DNA of 37,524 bases from DATLYH01 sp035575035 (GCA_035575035.1 DATLYH010000375.1:1-37524); one strand, 5' to 3'. Numbered from the stretch's first letter, positions 1 to 7,497 are shown. The notes: generated from the sequence alone by a model not told the origin. Program-made: numbers and translations.

Positions 1-1
1 G

Positions 2-118
2 CGGTATCAGAAGCAAGTGCGTGGTCCCAAGAAGCCTCGCCCGCGAAGAGCGCGTTTCACCAAAGCCAAACACGTTGCAACTGCCCGGCTCCTGGCCCAG
101 GAGAAGAGCAGAAAATGA
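2..118 (+). CDS. C-terminal tail of a probable transposase (partial)
   Basis: The window opens inside a reading frame that ends at TGA 116-118. The 38 visible residues are very basic, with the segment KQVRGPKKPRPRR followed by HVATARLLAQ. This basic RGPKKP...HVxTARLL ending resembles the C-termini of IS4-type DDE transposases that I remember from planctomycetes, so a transposase is my best guess. No catalytic domain is visible because the rest lies outside the window. It converges with the minus-strand gene ending at 155. Alternatives include any basic-tailed DNA-binding protein. That the frame is genuinely coding is moderately supported; its identity is weaker. Confidence 0.42.
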   Translation, partial: RYQKQVRGPKKPRPRRARFTKAKHVATARLLAQEKSRK

Positions 119-128
119 CACCTTCAAA

Positions 129-146
129 GGGCTGGGTAAGCAGCCC
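129..146. terminator. Small hairpin between convergent genes
   Basis: GGGCTG (129-134) and CAGCCC (141-146) form a perfect 6-bp stem with a 6-nt loop. It sits between the end of the transposase-like frame (118) and the end of the minus-strand gene (155). There is no clean T tract on either side, so terminator function is only a guess. Confidence 0.25.
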
Positions 147-154
147 TACTTGCC

Positions 155-451
155 TTACGAACCGGCGAGTTGCTGTTCCAGGTCGTGGCGGCGGCGTAGC
201 TCGCGATCCCGCTTGCCCCGTTCGAGGTCATAGATGCCGGGCGGCTCCAGGATCTCGCCGGGAGCGAGCCGGCAGGCGGCCTGTTTTTCCCGACTGCGGC
301 GGAACCACTCCGGCAAGCATTCGGCACAACTGAGGGCGTAGGTCTTCAGCTCCTCGGTAACGCCGTCGCTCCAGCGCGCGGCGATCTTGTACAGGGCCGG
401 CCGGCCGCAGGTGCGGTTATAGCAGTACAGCGGGTAAGGAGGCATCGGCAT
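155..451 (-). CDS. Small Cys-rich hypothetical protein, 98 aa
   Basis: No family is recognised with confidence. The protein has a Cys pair near the N-terminus (C10 and C15, in CYNRTC), a CAEC pair at 42-45 and another Cys at 60, suggesting a small zinc-binding fold. The rest is charged: a Trp-Phe-Arg-Arg stretch in the middle and an Arg/Glu-rich probable helix at the C-terminus. There is no signal peptide or membrane segment, so it is probably cytosolic. It follows rnc on the same strand with a 91-nt gap filled by a long inverted repeat, so co-transcription is uncertain. The ATG at 451 gives an N-terminus starting with a Met-Pro-Met-Pro run. Coding status is supported by the ordered Cys pattern and by its position between a convergent gene end and rnc. 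Confidence 0.6.
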   Translation of the reverse strand: MPMPPYPLYCYNRTCGRPALYKIAARWSDGVTEELKTYALSCAECLPEWFRRSREKQAACRLAPGEILEPPGIYDLERGKRDRELRRRHDLEQQLAGS

Positions 452-455
452 GATG

Positions 456-532
456 AGATTGCAGATTTGAGATTTCAGATTGCAGATTTGAGATCAGGCA
501 GTTCTAAATCTGAAATCTCAAATCTGCAATCT
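456..532. repeat. 26-bp perfect inverted repeat downstream of rnc
   Basis: Positions 456-481 and 507-532 are exact reverse complements (26 bp) with a 25-nt loop. Part of the left arm (GATTGCAGATTTGAGA) is repeated directly at 479-494 inside the loop, so two foldings compete. The element is AT-rich against GC-rich surroundings and starts 11 nt past the rnc stop. It may work as a terminator or mRNA-stabilising hairpin. The composition suggests a small mobile repeat (MITE- or REP-like) rather than a native terminator. Confidence 0.8.
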
Positions 533-542
533 GAAATCGATT

Positions 543-1271
543 TCAATCCGCCAGGAACGGCGCCGGGTCGCCGTTGATCTGGGCCAGGGCGTTCATGGCG
601 GCCTTCTGCTCGGCTTCCTTCTTGTTGCGACCCCAGGCGCCGGCGTAGGTATGGCGGCCGATGACGGCGGCGATCTTGAAGCACTTGCTGTGGTCGGGGC
701 CTTTCTCATCGAGCATGACGTACTGCGGCGTAGCGCCGAACTCGCGCTGGGCGACCTGCTGCAAGAGCGACTTGAAGTTGCCGCCGTGCGCCCCCTCGGC
801 GACTTGCTCGATCTCCGGCCCCAGGTAGCGGAGGATGAACGACTTGGCCGCCTCCAGCCCGCCATCAAGGTAGATGGCAGCGACGAGCGACTCGAAGACG
901 TCGGCCAGCAGGCTGGCCGGCACGTTGGCGTGGAGGTTCATCCCCTTGCCCAGGAAAAGGTAGTCCCCCAGGCCGAGCTGCCGGCTGATGCGGGCGCAGG
1001 TGCGCCGGCTGACAACGACCGACTTGATCTTGGTCAGGTCGCCTTCCTGGTAATCGGGGAAGCGGAGGAAGAGCTGCTCGCAGGTGACCAGGCCGAGGAC
1101 GGCATCGCCGAGGAACTCCAACCGTTCGTTGGAGGCCAGGCGCGTGTTGGCGCCGGAGGCGTGCGTCAGGGCCGCCTTGAGCAGCTCCGGCTGACGGAAA
1201 TGGTAGCCGATGACGTTCTGGCACTCTTCCAGTAAGTCGGCGTCACGGCTGCTAGTCAATTCCTGCTGCAT
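543..1271 (-). CDS. rnc: Ribonuclease III
   Basis: Double-strand-specific endoribonuclease that processes rRNA precursors and structured mRNAs, in the cytosol. The RNase III signature ERLEFLGDAV is intact. Numbering from a possible upstream GTG at 1307, the metal-binding acidic residues are E64 and D68 in the signature and D136 and E139 in LLADVFESLVAAIYLD. A C-terminal double-stranded RNA-binding domain follows (about residues 175-245), with the GPDHSKCF segment and the basic AWGRNKKEAEQKAA helix typical of dsRBDs. I prefer ATG 1271 (242 aa) because it matches the usual family length of roughly 220-250. GTG 1307 would add 12 residues; neither start has a strong ribosome-binding site. It is not next to era or acpP as in many bacteria. 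Function is certain; the start is not. Confidence 0.95.
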   Translation of the reverse strand: MQQELTSSRDADLLEECQNVIGYHFRQPELLKAALTHASGANTRLASNERLEFLGDAVLGLVTCEQLFLRFPDYQEGDLTKIKSVVVSRRTCARISRQLGLGDYLFLGKGMNLHANVPASLLADVFESLVAAIYLDGGLEAAKSFILRYLGPEIEQVAEGAHGGNFKSLLQQVAQREFGATPQYVMLDEKGPDHSKCFKIAAVIGRHTYAGAWGRNKKEAEQKAAMNALAQINGDPAPFLAD

Positions 1272-1336
1272 GATGTCTTCGCAAGGGGGGAAGGTCTCTG
1301 CTGTCACGTTAACATCCGGCCCCCCAGGTTGTCAAC

Positions 1337-1405
1337 GCCGCACCGGCCGGTTCACACCGGCCGCTCGCCTAGCCGCACCGGCCGGTTCACACCGGCCGCT
1401 CGCCT
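1337..1405. repeat. Tandem palindromic repeat, CCGGCCGCTCGCC family
   Basis: A 34-nt unit occurs twice (1337-1370 and 1372-1405) with period 35, and a degraded third start follows at 1407. Each unit contains ACCGGCCGGT and ends in ACCGGCCGCTCGCC. The same end module recurs at 5351-5387 and 31656-31703, always between genes. The rest of 1406-1712 contains no gene I can support. Confidence 0.85.
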
Positions 1406-1712
1406 GGCCGCACCGACAGCTGTCATGAGTGGTCGGGAGGGGGGGACCGGTTTTCTTTGTAGCGACCAGCGTTCCTCAGGCGGATCGGCGCCCTTTTTTC
1501 GGCGGCCTCAACGCGTCGAGCCTCCGCTGGCGTTGCGGTCTGAAGGTGGCGCCCTTTGTTCGCGGATCGCCTTGAACTCGATCGTCACTTTCGTGTTCTT
1601 AGCGCATCCTGGATTCGAGGAAGACAGGGTCATTTATTCTTCTTTACCCCATTCGCCCGTCACCATCAGAGAAATTGGCTGCACCCCTTCTCGTTCACTT
1701 CTACACTTCTAC

Positions 1713-1740
1713 TTGACAGGAGAAGGGCGGTCGCTATATT
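1713..1740 (+). promoter_or_regulatory. Near-consensus sigma70-type promoter for the MazG-like gene
   Basis: TTGACA at 1713-1718, a 16-nt spacer, then TATATT at 1735-1740. The predicted start is near 1747, giving a leader of about 110 nt before ATG 1858. The -10 is preceded by GC, a context that recurs at other promoters in this window. Confidence 0.7.
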
Positions 1741-1857
1741 CACCCTCCTTCCATCTGAACAATGGTGTGCAGGAAGAAACGTGTGCCGGGCCGGCGCGCG
1801 GTGCCCACGGCCCGGCGGATCCGGGTGCGGCGCCGTCCCAACCCTTGACCCGCTGCC

Positions 1858-2217
1858 ATGTCTGACGCCATCACCACCCTGGCCGAACTCCGCGACGCCA
1901 TGCGCCGCTTTGTCGCTGAGCGTGAATGGGAGCCGTTTCACAGCCCCAAGAACCTGGTCATGGGACTGGCCGTGGAGGCAGCGGAGTTGATGGAGCATTT
2001 CCTCTGGATCGACAACGAGGCCTCCCGCGCGGCCGGCCAGGATCCCGTGCGGCGGGCCAAGGTGGCCGACGAGATGGCCGACGTGGCCTGCTATCTGCTG
2101 GCGCTCTGCAACACCTTGCAGATCGACCTGAGCGAAGCAGTCCGGGCCAAGCTCGCCAAGAACGCGATCAAGTACCCGGTGGAGAAGTACCGCGGCCGCT
2201 ATCGGTCCGGAGAGTAA
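1858..2217 (+). CDS. MazG-like nucleotide pyrophosphohydrolase
   Basis: A 119-aa all-alpha NTP-PPase of the MazG/RS21-C6 (dCTP pyrophosphatase-like) class. Such enzymes hydrolyse (d)NTPs to NMP plus pyrophosphate and clean non-canonical nucleotides from the cytosolic pool. The hallmark EXXE-(12-28)-EXXD metal site is present: E40-x-x-E43 in VEAAELMEHFLW and E72-x-x-D75 in DEMADVACYLL. The N-terminal FHSPKNLVMGLAVEAAEL and the C-terminal KNAIKYPVEKYRGR tail are characteristic of the short single-domain forms. The length fits this family, not the two-domain MazG of E. coli. It is the first gene behind the promoter at 1713, and the DUF11 gene starts 40 nt after its stop, so the two probably form an operon. 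The natural substrate cannot be deduced here. Confidence 0.9.
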   Translation: MSDAITTLAELRDAMRRFVAEREWEPFHSPKNLVMGLAVEAAELMEHFLWIDNEASRAAGQDPVRRAKVADEMADVACYLLALCNTLQIDLSEAVRAKLAKNAIKYPVEKYRGRYRSGE

Positions 2218-2257
2218 GTCGGCGGCCGGGAGGCAGGAAGAGGCGAGGTAAAGCAAG

Positions 2258-3652
2258 GTGAAACGACCGCGGCGACACGCCGGCGCGGGCTGCCGGGGGA
2301 CAGCTCGTCCGGGTTGGGGCCTCGGGTCGGCGCTGCTGGTGCTGGCGCTGGGCCTGCTCAGTCGGGCCGCCGCGCCGCCGCCGACCCGGTCGCCCGCTCC
2401 GCCGATTGCCGTCACACCGCCGCCCGGCCGCGCGGCGGCGCCGGCCATGAATGCCGACCCGGGCAACCTCCCCGTCATCGCCACAACGCGCCCAGCCCCG
2501 GCACCGCCGCCGGTCCCGACCATCCCGGCCCCCGTGCAACCGACGGCCTTCTGGCCCGGCTTGAAGCCGCCGCCTGTGCCGCCCCCCGAACCAAAGCCGG
2601 CAGTGCGAGGGGCAGCCCTGGCACTGAGCAAGGTCGGCCCCGACACGGTCAGTCCGAGCAAACCGCTCACTTACGAAATCGTGGTCCACAACGTCGGCAC
2701 TGCGCCGGCCCATGCGGTGCGCCTGGAAGACCGACTTCCCTCCGGCGCCCGCTACCTGGGAGGCGAGCCGAAGGCAGCGACCGACGGCGACCGGCTGGTC
2801 TGGGAATGGGACACCCTGGAGGCCGGCGCCGAACGGCGCGTCCAGGTCGAGATACAGGTGGATGGTGCTGTTGTGCCGGCTGCATGCGGCGCGACGGTGG
2901 CGTTCTCGACGAGCCCGCGGCCGGCGGCTTATGAGGGCCGACCACGGCTGTTGCTGACCGTGGCGGCGCCGGAGGGTGTCCGGGTTGGCGACAAGGTCGT
3001 GCTCCGGATGAAGCTGGCCAACACCGGAACCGCTCCGGCTGTCGGCGTCGTGCTGCACGATCAGCTGCCGGCCGGTCTGCGGCATGAACAAGGGAACCCG
3101 ATCGAAGCGGACCTGGGCAACCTCGGCCCTGGCGAGAGCCGGGTGGTTTCGCTGGAAGTGACCGCGGTGCAACCTGGCCGTCTGGTCAATCAGGTGACCG
3201 CCATAGCTGACGGCGCCGCGCCGGCGTTGGCGCAAACGGCCATCGTGGTCACGGGGCCGGCGCTGGCGGTGCGACCGCAGGGACCGGCCGTCATCCCGCC
3301 GGGCGAGGAGGCCGAGTTGGCTTTCGAGGCGGTCAACAGCGGCACCGGGCCGGCCACCGGCGCCCACCTGACAGTCTACCTGCCGGAGGGGTTGCAGCTG
3401 ATCCGCGCGGGCGAGGAGGGCACCGTTCAGGCCGAGGGGCGGAACGTGGAGTGGGCCTTGGGGACGCTGGACGCCGGCCAGTCCCGGCGGGTGTCGGCCA
3501 AGGTGCGAGCCCAGACGGCGGGCGAAGGGGCCGTTCGCGCCCAACTCCGCGCCGACGGGGTGCCGGAGGCGGCGGCAGACCGGCTGATCCGTATCGGGCC
3601 GGCCGGCGAACCGCCCGCTCCGTCGCCTCCCGGCGCGGAAAGGAAGGATTGA
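2258..3652 (+). CDS. Exported protein with three DUF11-type Ig-like repeats
   Basis: The 464-aa protein starts at GTG 2258 after a purine-rich stretch. A hydrophobic signal segment lies at about residues 21-38. A Pro/Ala-rich linker (39-118) leads to three beta-sandwich modules of the DUF11/conserved-repeat type at about 120-220, 238-332 and 335-435. Each carries the typical core: VxNxGTxPAxxVxLxDxLPxGxxY, then an L-x-x-G-E/Q-S/R segment. Such domains are stalk or adhesion modules of surface proteins and act outside the cytoplasm; no catalytic residues are expected. There is no C-terminal anchor or sorting motif, so the protein may be secreted or envelope-associated. It lies 40 nt behind the MazG-like gene, whose function gives no obvious link. 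The domain call is firm; the role is unknown. Confidence 0.85.
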   Translation: MKRPRRHAGAGCRGTARPGWGLGSALLVLALGLLSRAAAPPPTRSPAPPIAVTPPPGRAAAPAMNADPGNLPVIATTRPAPAPPPVPTIPAPVQPTAFWPGLKPPPVPPPEPKPAVRGAALALSKVGPDTVSPSKPLTYEIVVHNVGTAPAHAVRLEDRLPSGARYLGGEPKAATDGDRLVWEWDTLEAGAERRVQVEIQVDGAVVPAACGATVAFSTSPRPAAYEGRPRLLLTVAAPEGVRVGDKVVLRMKLANTGTAPAVGVVLHDQLPAGLRHEQGNPIEADLGNLGPGESRVVSLEVTAVQPGRLVNQVTAIADGAAPALAQTAIVVTGPALAVRPQGPAVIPPGEEAELAFEAVNSGTGPATGAHLTVYLPEGLQLIRAGEEGTVQAEGRNVEWALGTLDAGQSRRVSAKVRAQTAGEGAVRAQLRADGVPEAAADRLIRIGPAGEPPAPSPPGAERKD

Positions 3653-3890
3653 CGGCCTGCCCATGCCGGACGGACCAAGAAATTCACACGTGTCGATGCT
3701 CAACATTTTGAGAAGATTGGGTTTGCCGAGGAGGCGGTCGGCCGATATGCTTGCGGAACCTTTCCTTGATCTTCGTCCCGGCCGTGAGCGTCTGCGCAGC
3801 CATGAGGGCTGCGGCAATGGGGAACGGATTCCCCGATTCGCTCACCTCGCCAAGGGTTTCCGAGCAGGCCGCTCGGGGGGAGTCTTGACC

Positions 3891-3919
3891 TTGAGCCGGG
3901 AATGGGGCGTTGCTAAGAT
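3891..3919 (+). promoter_or_regulatory. Putative promoter upstream of rimI
   Basis: TTGAGC (3891-3896), a 17-nt spacer and TAAGAT (3914-3919) preceded by TGC, an extended -10. A second TTGACC lies at 3885. The leader to ATG 4075 would be about 150 nt. The gap 3653-4074 otherwise holds only a small hairpin (GGGGA...TCCCC near 3820-3835). Short open frames there lack coding character. Confidence 0.5.
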
Positions 3920-4074
3920 CCGGCCCGGACGTGGGAATGAGCCCGCGACTACCCGCGAGCCCTGCACCCCGCCTGACCCTTCTTCGGTGCCGCTGCCGGA
4001 AGCTATCGGAACGTGAGTGGGAGCGTGGCGCCCTGTCGAGACAGGTCCGCGCCGCGCCAGGGGAGGAGGCCGTC

Positions 4075-4605
4075 ATGAGCACCGGTCGAACGGAAAAGGA
4101 ACAGGTCCGCGTCCACATCCGCTGGATGATCCGCCGCGACATGCCCGAGGTCCTGCAAACCGAGCAGGAGAGCTTTGAGTACGCCTGGACCGAGGAGGAT
4201 TTCCTCCGCTGCCTGCGGCAGCGTAACTGCATCGGCATGGTTGCCGAGCAGGGGGAGAAGGTCGTCGGCTTCATGATCTACGAACTTCACAAGATCAAGC
4301 TGCACATCCTGAATTTTGCTGTCCACCCCGCTTACCGCCGTCTCGGCATCGGCAGCCAGATGGTGGCCAAGCTGATCGGCAAACTCTCCAGCCATCGCCG
4401 CACCCGGATCACCCTGGAGGTGCGCGAGACCAATCTGCCGGCCCAACTTTTCTTCCGCGCCCAAGGGTTCCGGGCGGTGCGCGTGCTCCGCGGCTTCTAC
4501 GAGGACAGCGGCGAGGACGCCTTCTTGATGCAGTACTGCCTGGCCGGCGACACCGGCGAGGATGAAGACGCCGTCAACCGGATCGCGCAGTACGAGGGGA
4601 ACTGA
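4075..4605 (+). CDS. rimI: Ribosomal-protein-alanine N-acetyltransferase (GNAT), RimI-like
   Basis: A 176-aa GNAT-fold acetyltransferase predicted to acetylate protein N-termini, classically ribosomal protein bS18 in RimI. Features: an N-terminal strand/helix region to about residue 45, the acetyl-CoA pyrophosphate loop RRLGIG at 88-93 after NFAVHPAY, and a general-base-like Glu in LEVRETN (E115). The C-terminal AxxFFRAQGF and GFYEDSGEDAFLM (Y142 would be the catalytic Tyr) are also present. This order is that of RimI. ATG 4075 is chosen because GGGGAGGAGG lies about 5 nt upstream; an in-frame extension back to 3910 would run through the predicted promoter. It is monocistronic by appearance. 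tsaB/tsaD, frequent neighbours of rimI elsewhere, are absent. The substrate could be a protein other than bS18. Confidence 0.85.
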   Translation: MSTGRTEKEQVRVHIRWMIRRDMPEVLQTEQESFEYAWTEEDFLRCLRQRNCIGMVAEQGEKVVGFMIYELHKIKLHILNFAVHPAYRRLGIGSQMVAKLIGKLSSHRRTRITLEVRETNLPAQLFFRAQGFRAVRVLRGFYEDSGEDAFLMQYCLAGDTGEDEDAVNRIAQYEGN

Positions 4606-4621
4606 CGCGGCCGGATTTAAC

Positions 4622-4650
4622 TTGCCTGCCGAGCTTTCTTCCTCTAAGCT
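4622..4650 (+). promoter_or_regulatory. Weak putative promoter for the 4782 gene
   Basis: TTGCCT (4622-4627), a 17-nt spacer and TAAGCT (4645-4650). Both hexamers deviate from consensus, but the spacing is ideal and the position fits (about 125-nt leader). Confidence 0.35.
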
Positions 4651-4781
4651 CGATAGCACCAGTGCGGAGGCGCCGGCAAGCCGATCGGCCTTGCCGCCTC
4701 AATCAACCCTTGACCGTCGAGACGCCGGCAACTTGAGAGGAAGGTTCCCGGTTCGATAATCCGCACCGAGGAGACACTCCC

Positions 4782-5321
4782 ATGACGCGCACCTGGAGAA
4801 TGCTCGGGCTGCCAGCCCTCCTGGCTGCCGCTGTGGCCGCCGCCCCCGCCGTCGCGCAAGACAAGGAGAAATTGACTGATTCGCAGAAACTGGAGGAAAT
4901 TCAGAAACAGCTCGCTGACATCCAGCGGGCCCTGGTGGCCCTTTACAACGTCCCGACCAAACTGGGGGACGCCGAAACCAACCTCGCCCGGGCGCAGAAG
5001 GATATCAACGACCTGAAGGAACAGACCAGCCGCTTGCAGCGCGACCTTGAGGAGCTACGCCGGCAAGTTGGTGCCACCACCCGGATCGCGGGGTTCCCGC
5101 CGACAGGAGGCACTGGCCGCATCCGCCTGATGAACACCTACACAACCCCGATGAGCATCCGCATCAACGACCGCGTCTACCGGCTGGAACCGGGCCAGAC
5201 CCAGGTACTGGAGGCCCAGCCGGCCGGCCCGTTCACCTACGAGGTGATGGGCGTGCAGCCGCCGGTCAGCCGGGTGCTCGGGGCCAATGAGACGTACACC
5301 ATCTACGTCTACCCGCGCTAA
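4782..5321 (+). CDS. Exported coiled-coil protein, unknown function, 179 aa
   Basis: Not assigned to a named family. A clear signal peptide (residues 1-26) ends in Ala-Pro-Ala-Val-Ala-Gln, consistent with signal peptidase I cleavage after APAVA. Residues 30-97 form a heptad-patterned coiled coil rich in Lys/Glu/Gln/Leu (LEEIQKQLADIQRALVALY, then NDLKEQTSRLQRDLEELRR). A compact beta-rich C-terminal domain (about 110-179) follows, beginning GRIRLMNTYTTPMSIRIND and ending in alternating Tyr/Val strands. This looks like a small periplasmic domain presented on a trimeric or dimeric stalk. GAGGAGA sits 8 nt before ATG 4782. Operon partners are not evident; the next gene is convergent. Confidence 0.75.
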   Translation: MTRTWRMLGLPALLAAAVAAAPAVAQDKEKLTDSQKLEEIQKQLADIQRALVALYNVPTKLGDAETNLARAQKDINDLKEQTSRLQRDLEELRRQVGATTRIAGFPPTGGTGRIRLMNTYTTPMSIRINDRVYRLEPGQTQVLEAQPAGPFTYEVMGVQPPVSRVLGANETYTIYVYPR

Positions 5322-5350
5322 CGCATTAAGGCGTTACCTTGGTGGGAGCA

Positions 5351-5387
5351 GCCGGTGTCAACCGGCCGGCTGACACCGGCCGCTCGC
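5351..5387. repeat. Palindromic repeat, CCGGCCGCTCGCC family
   Basis: GCCGGTGTCA (5351-5360) and TGACACCGGC (5371-5380) are perfect inverted arms around ACCGGCCGGC, followed by CGCTCGCC. The module ACCGGCCGCTCGCC is shared with 1337-1405 and 31656-31703. It sits between two convergent genes and could also serve as a terminator. Confidence 0.8.
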
Positions 5388-5411
5388 CATCGCTCATACT
5401 CCTCGCCCCCC

Positions 5412-6767
5412 TCACGGCTTGACGATGGTTCCATCGCGGCGGCGCACATTCCCCCAGCGCATGTCGAAGGGCGGATCGTCGGTGATCGGGAACTTCGCCG
5501 CCAGTTTCTCGTCCAGGTCGATCCCCAAGCCGGGCCGGTCACTGACGTGGTAATAACCGTTCTTCAACTCCGGGCAGCCGGGGAAAACATCCTGCTCAGC
5601 CTGGGTAAACTCCCGCGCCTCCTGAATGCCGAAGTTCGGCGTTGCCAAGTCGAGGTGGACATTGGCGGCGTGGCCGACCGGCGAGACATCGCCGGGGCCG
5701 TGCCAGGCGGTTCGCACGCCGAAGAACTCGCACAGGGCCGCTACCTTCCGCGCCGCCGTCAGCCCGCCGATCTGTGAGATGTGAATGCGAATGAAGTCGA
5801 TCAGCCGACCGCTGATCAGCGGTAGGTACTCGTTGGGATTATTGAACAGCTCGCCCATGGCGATCGGCGTACTCGTCTGCTGCCGCAGGTGGCTGAAATA
5901 GCCGATGTCCTCGGGACTGAAGGGGTCCTCCAGGAAAAAGAGGTGGTACGGCTCCAGGTCCTTGGCCAGCTGCATTGCCAGAATGGGCGGTACGCGCTCG
6001 TGAACGTCGTGCAGCAGTTCGATCTCGTCGCCGAGCTGCTTGCGCAGGTGCTCGAACAGCCGAGGCAGGGTGCGCACGTAGGCCCGCGGTTCCCAGAGTT
6101 CGGTCCGGCTGTTGGGCGGCGCCTTTGAGTCGGCCGGTTTGCCGCCGGCGCCGTAGGTGGAAAGACCCTTGATCGCGATCTGGACCCGCACGTGCCGATA
6201 GCCCTGCTCCATGTAGCGCCGGACGGCGCGCTCCACGTCGGCGAAGGTGGCGCCGCTAGCATGGCGGTAGGTGTCCACTGCCGTCCGGCACTTGCCGCCC
6301 AGCAGCTGGTAGACCGGCAGGCCGGCCCGCTTGCCAAGGATGTCCCACAATGCCATGTCCACGCCGCTGAGGGCGTTGCCCAGCACCGGCCCGTTGCGCC
6401 AGTACGAGCTGACGAAGGACGACTGCCAGATGTCCTCGATTTGCAGCGGATCCTTGCCCAGCAGAAACGGTTTGAGGTAGCGATCGACAGCCGTCTCAAC
6501 GACGCGGGCGCGCTGGGTGAAGGTGGCGCAGCCCAGGCCGTACAATCCAGGCTCGCTGGTCATCACCTTGACGACGACCAGGCGGATGCCGGCCGGCGCC
6601 GTTAGGATGGTCTTGATGTCGGTGATCTTGAGAGGCGGCAGTTTTTTGTCCGCTGCGGGAGGCGGAGCGGCCGGTTGGGCCGCGTCAAGCGGCGCTGCCA
6701 GCAGCCCGGGCAAGCCGAGGACGCCCGCTCCCGCTGTGGTCCGTTGCAACCATTGTCGCCGATTCAT
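5412..6767 (-). CDS. Exported enolase-superfamily dehydratase-like protein (mandelate racemase/muconate lactonizing type, ManD/RspA-like)
   Basis: A 451-aa protein with a Tat-like leader (MNRRQW then GAGVLGLPGLLAA) and a Pro/Ala linker to about residue 45, then a complete enolase-superfamily fold. The capping domain covers about 47-165. In the barrel, candidate metal ligands are D254 (in LLHDVHER), E280 (FFLEDPFSPED) and E306 (MGELFNN). H256 and H356 (AWHGPGDVSP) are the likely acid/base groups. The HDVHER, EPYHLFFLED, TPNFGIQE and PGLGIDLDE strings match mannonate-dehydratase/RspA-type members, so acid-sugar dehydration is the likeliest chemistry; the substrate is unproven. Most characterised members are cytosolic, so the export leader is notable, although planctomycetes export many such enzymes. 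It has its own orientation, facing the exported coiled-coil gene. Confidence 0.88.
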   Translation of the reverse strand: MNRRQWLQRTTAGAGVLGLPGLLAAPLDAAQPAAPPPAADKKLPPLKITDIKTILTAPAGIRLVVVKVMTSEPGLYGLGCATFTQRARVVETAVDRYLKPFLLGKDPLQIEDIWQSSFVSSYWRNGPVLGNALSGVDMALWDILGKRAGLPVYQLLGGKCRTAVDTYRHASGATFADVERAVRRYMEQGYRHVRVQIAIKGLSTYGAGGKPADSKAPPNSRTELWEPRAYVRTLPRLFEHLRKQLGDEIELLHDVHERVPPILAMQLAKDLEPYHLFFLEDPFSPEDIGYFSHLRQQTSTPIAMGELFNNPNEYLPLISGRLIDFIRIHISQIGGLTAARKVAALCEFFGVRTAWHGPGDVSPVGHAANVHLDLATPNFGIQEAREFTQAEQDVFPGCPELKNGYYHVSDRPGLGIDLDEKLAAKFPITDDPPFDMRWGNVRRRDGTIVKP

Positions 6768-6993
6768 GGGGGTTCTCCTTGCGCGCTGAGAGGCCGTCGA
6801 TGTCCGAACACTCCAAATGCCGGACGATACCAGCGCCGCCCCGCGCAGGGAAGCGGCAAGCAGCCCCCGAGCGGACGGCCCCCTCGGGACTCATGGGTCG
6901 CAATCGGTGAGGAAGAATCGTTTGGCGGGTCTTGGGAACGCCCGGAGCGCCCCGTCGAGCTTCTGAGCTATCCACAATGGCGTCTTGGTTGAG

Positions 6994-7065
6994 AGCCGCC
7001 TCAGGGATTCGAACCCTGGACCCATGCTTTACGAAAGCATTGCTCTACCGCTGAGCTAAGGCGGC
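6994..7065 (-). tRNA. tRNA-Thr (CGU anticodon)
   Basis: The 72-nt cloverleaf folds fully. Acceptor arms are GCCGCCT and AGGCGGC, the D stem is GCTC/GAGC, the anticodon stem is ATGCT/AGCAT with loop TTCGTAA (anticodon CGT, reading ACG), and the T arm is CAGGG-TTCGAAT-CCCTG. The discriminator base is U and no CCA is encoded, so CCA must be added enzymatically. It is transcribed away from the integrase relic at 7210. Confidence 0.96.
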
Positions 7066-7209
7066 AAGTTTCCAGCACGAATTTCGTCGATTCCTTTTAG
7101 TCCCCTCCTGCCATTGGCAACCGCTTCTACCACCGTAACACAAGTGGCCGGGACGCTGTGAATGCCCCGGCCCATGAACACCGCGACCGTAGGTCAAAGA
7201 GTCATCACC

Positions 7210-7375
7210 ATGTCCGACCAACATTCTACCGCGCCTGCCCCTCCGAGCAAGCCCGCCCGACCCTATCCCAAGTTCCCCCTGACGTCTCACCCCACCGGCA
7301 CAATGGCGCAAGAAGATCCGCGGCCATATCGATTACTTCGGGCCGTGGGACGATCCGGATAGCACTCACCCGCGC
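7210..7375 (+). pseudogene. Relic of a site-specific (tyrosine) recombinase N-terminus, frameshifted
   Basis: From ATG 7210 one frame reads MSDQHS... to KPARPYPKFPLTSHPTGT (through about 7302). The match then continues in another frame from 7304 as WRKKIRGHIDYFGPWDDPDS. Joined, these give the pattern I remember at the start of planctomycete integrases: YPxFPLTxHxxGxWxKKIRGxxxYFGPWDDP. After about 7370 no further homology is visible: no core-binding or catalytic R-H-R-Y region. It is therefore a truncated, frameshifted remnant of a mobile-element integrase, 145 bp from the 5' end of tRNA-Thr. The rest of 7066-7420 shows no other gene. Recognition is from memory, without a search. Confidence 0.6.
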
Positions 7376-7420
7376 CGCCGATCGGCCCTGGGAGAAGGGA
7401 GGCCGGCGGGCCAATCCCGG

Positions 7421-7449
7421 TGGCACGCCCGGGCGATCTTGGCTACCAT
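7421..7449 (+). promoter_or_regulatory. Putative promoter for the exported TPR protein
   Basis: TGGCAC (7421-7426), 17-nt spacer, TACCAT (7444-7449) preceded by GGC. The -10 shares the GC-TANNNT form seen at 1735 and 29046. Predicted leader about 40 nt. Confidence 0.45.
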
Positions 7450-7497
7450 GAAAGGAGGAATGTCACCCCTCCGAGGGCTTTGTGGGGAGATTGTGCA

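Noticed and set aside
1337..1420. CRISPR array from the 35-bp periodic repeat
   Set aside because: Only two full units directly abutting each other with no unique spacers; palindromic intergenic repeat instead. No cas gene is present.
1666..3817. Long minus-strand frames opposite the MazG-like and DUF11 genes
   Set aside because: Low-complexity shadows with no signal or domain; the opposite strand has clear families.
3663..4016. 117-codon frame between the DUF11 gene and rimI
   Set aside because: Basic, domain-free, and it covers the likely rimI promoter; no ribosome-binding site.
7421..7449. Sigma54 (-24/-12) promoter from TGGCAC
   Set aside because: No GC-TTGC element at the required spacing; the sigma70-like reading fits better.
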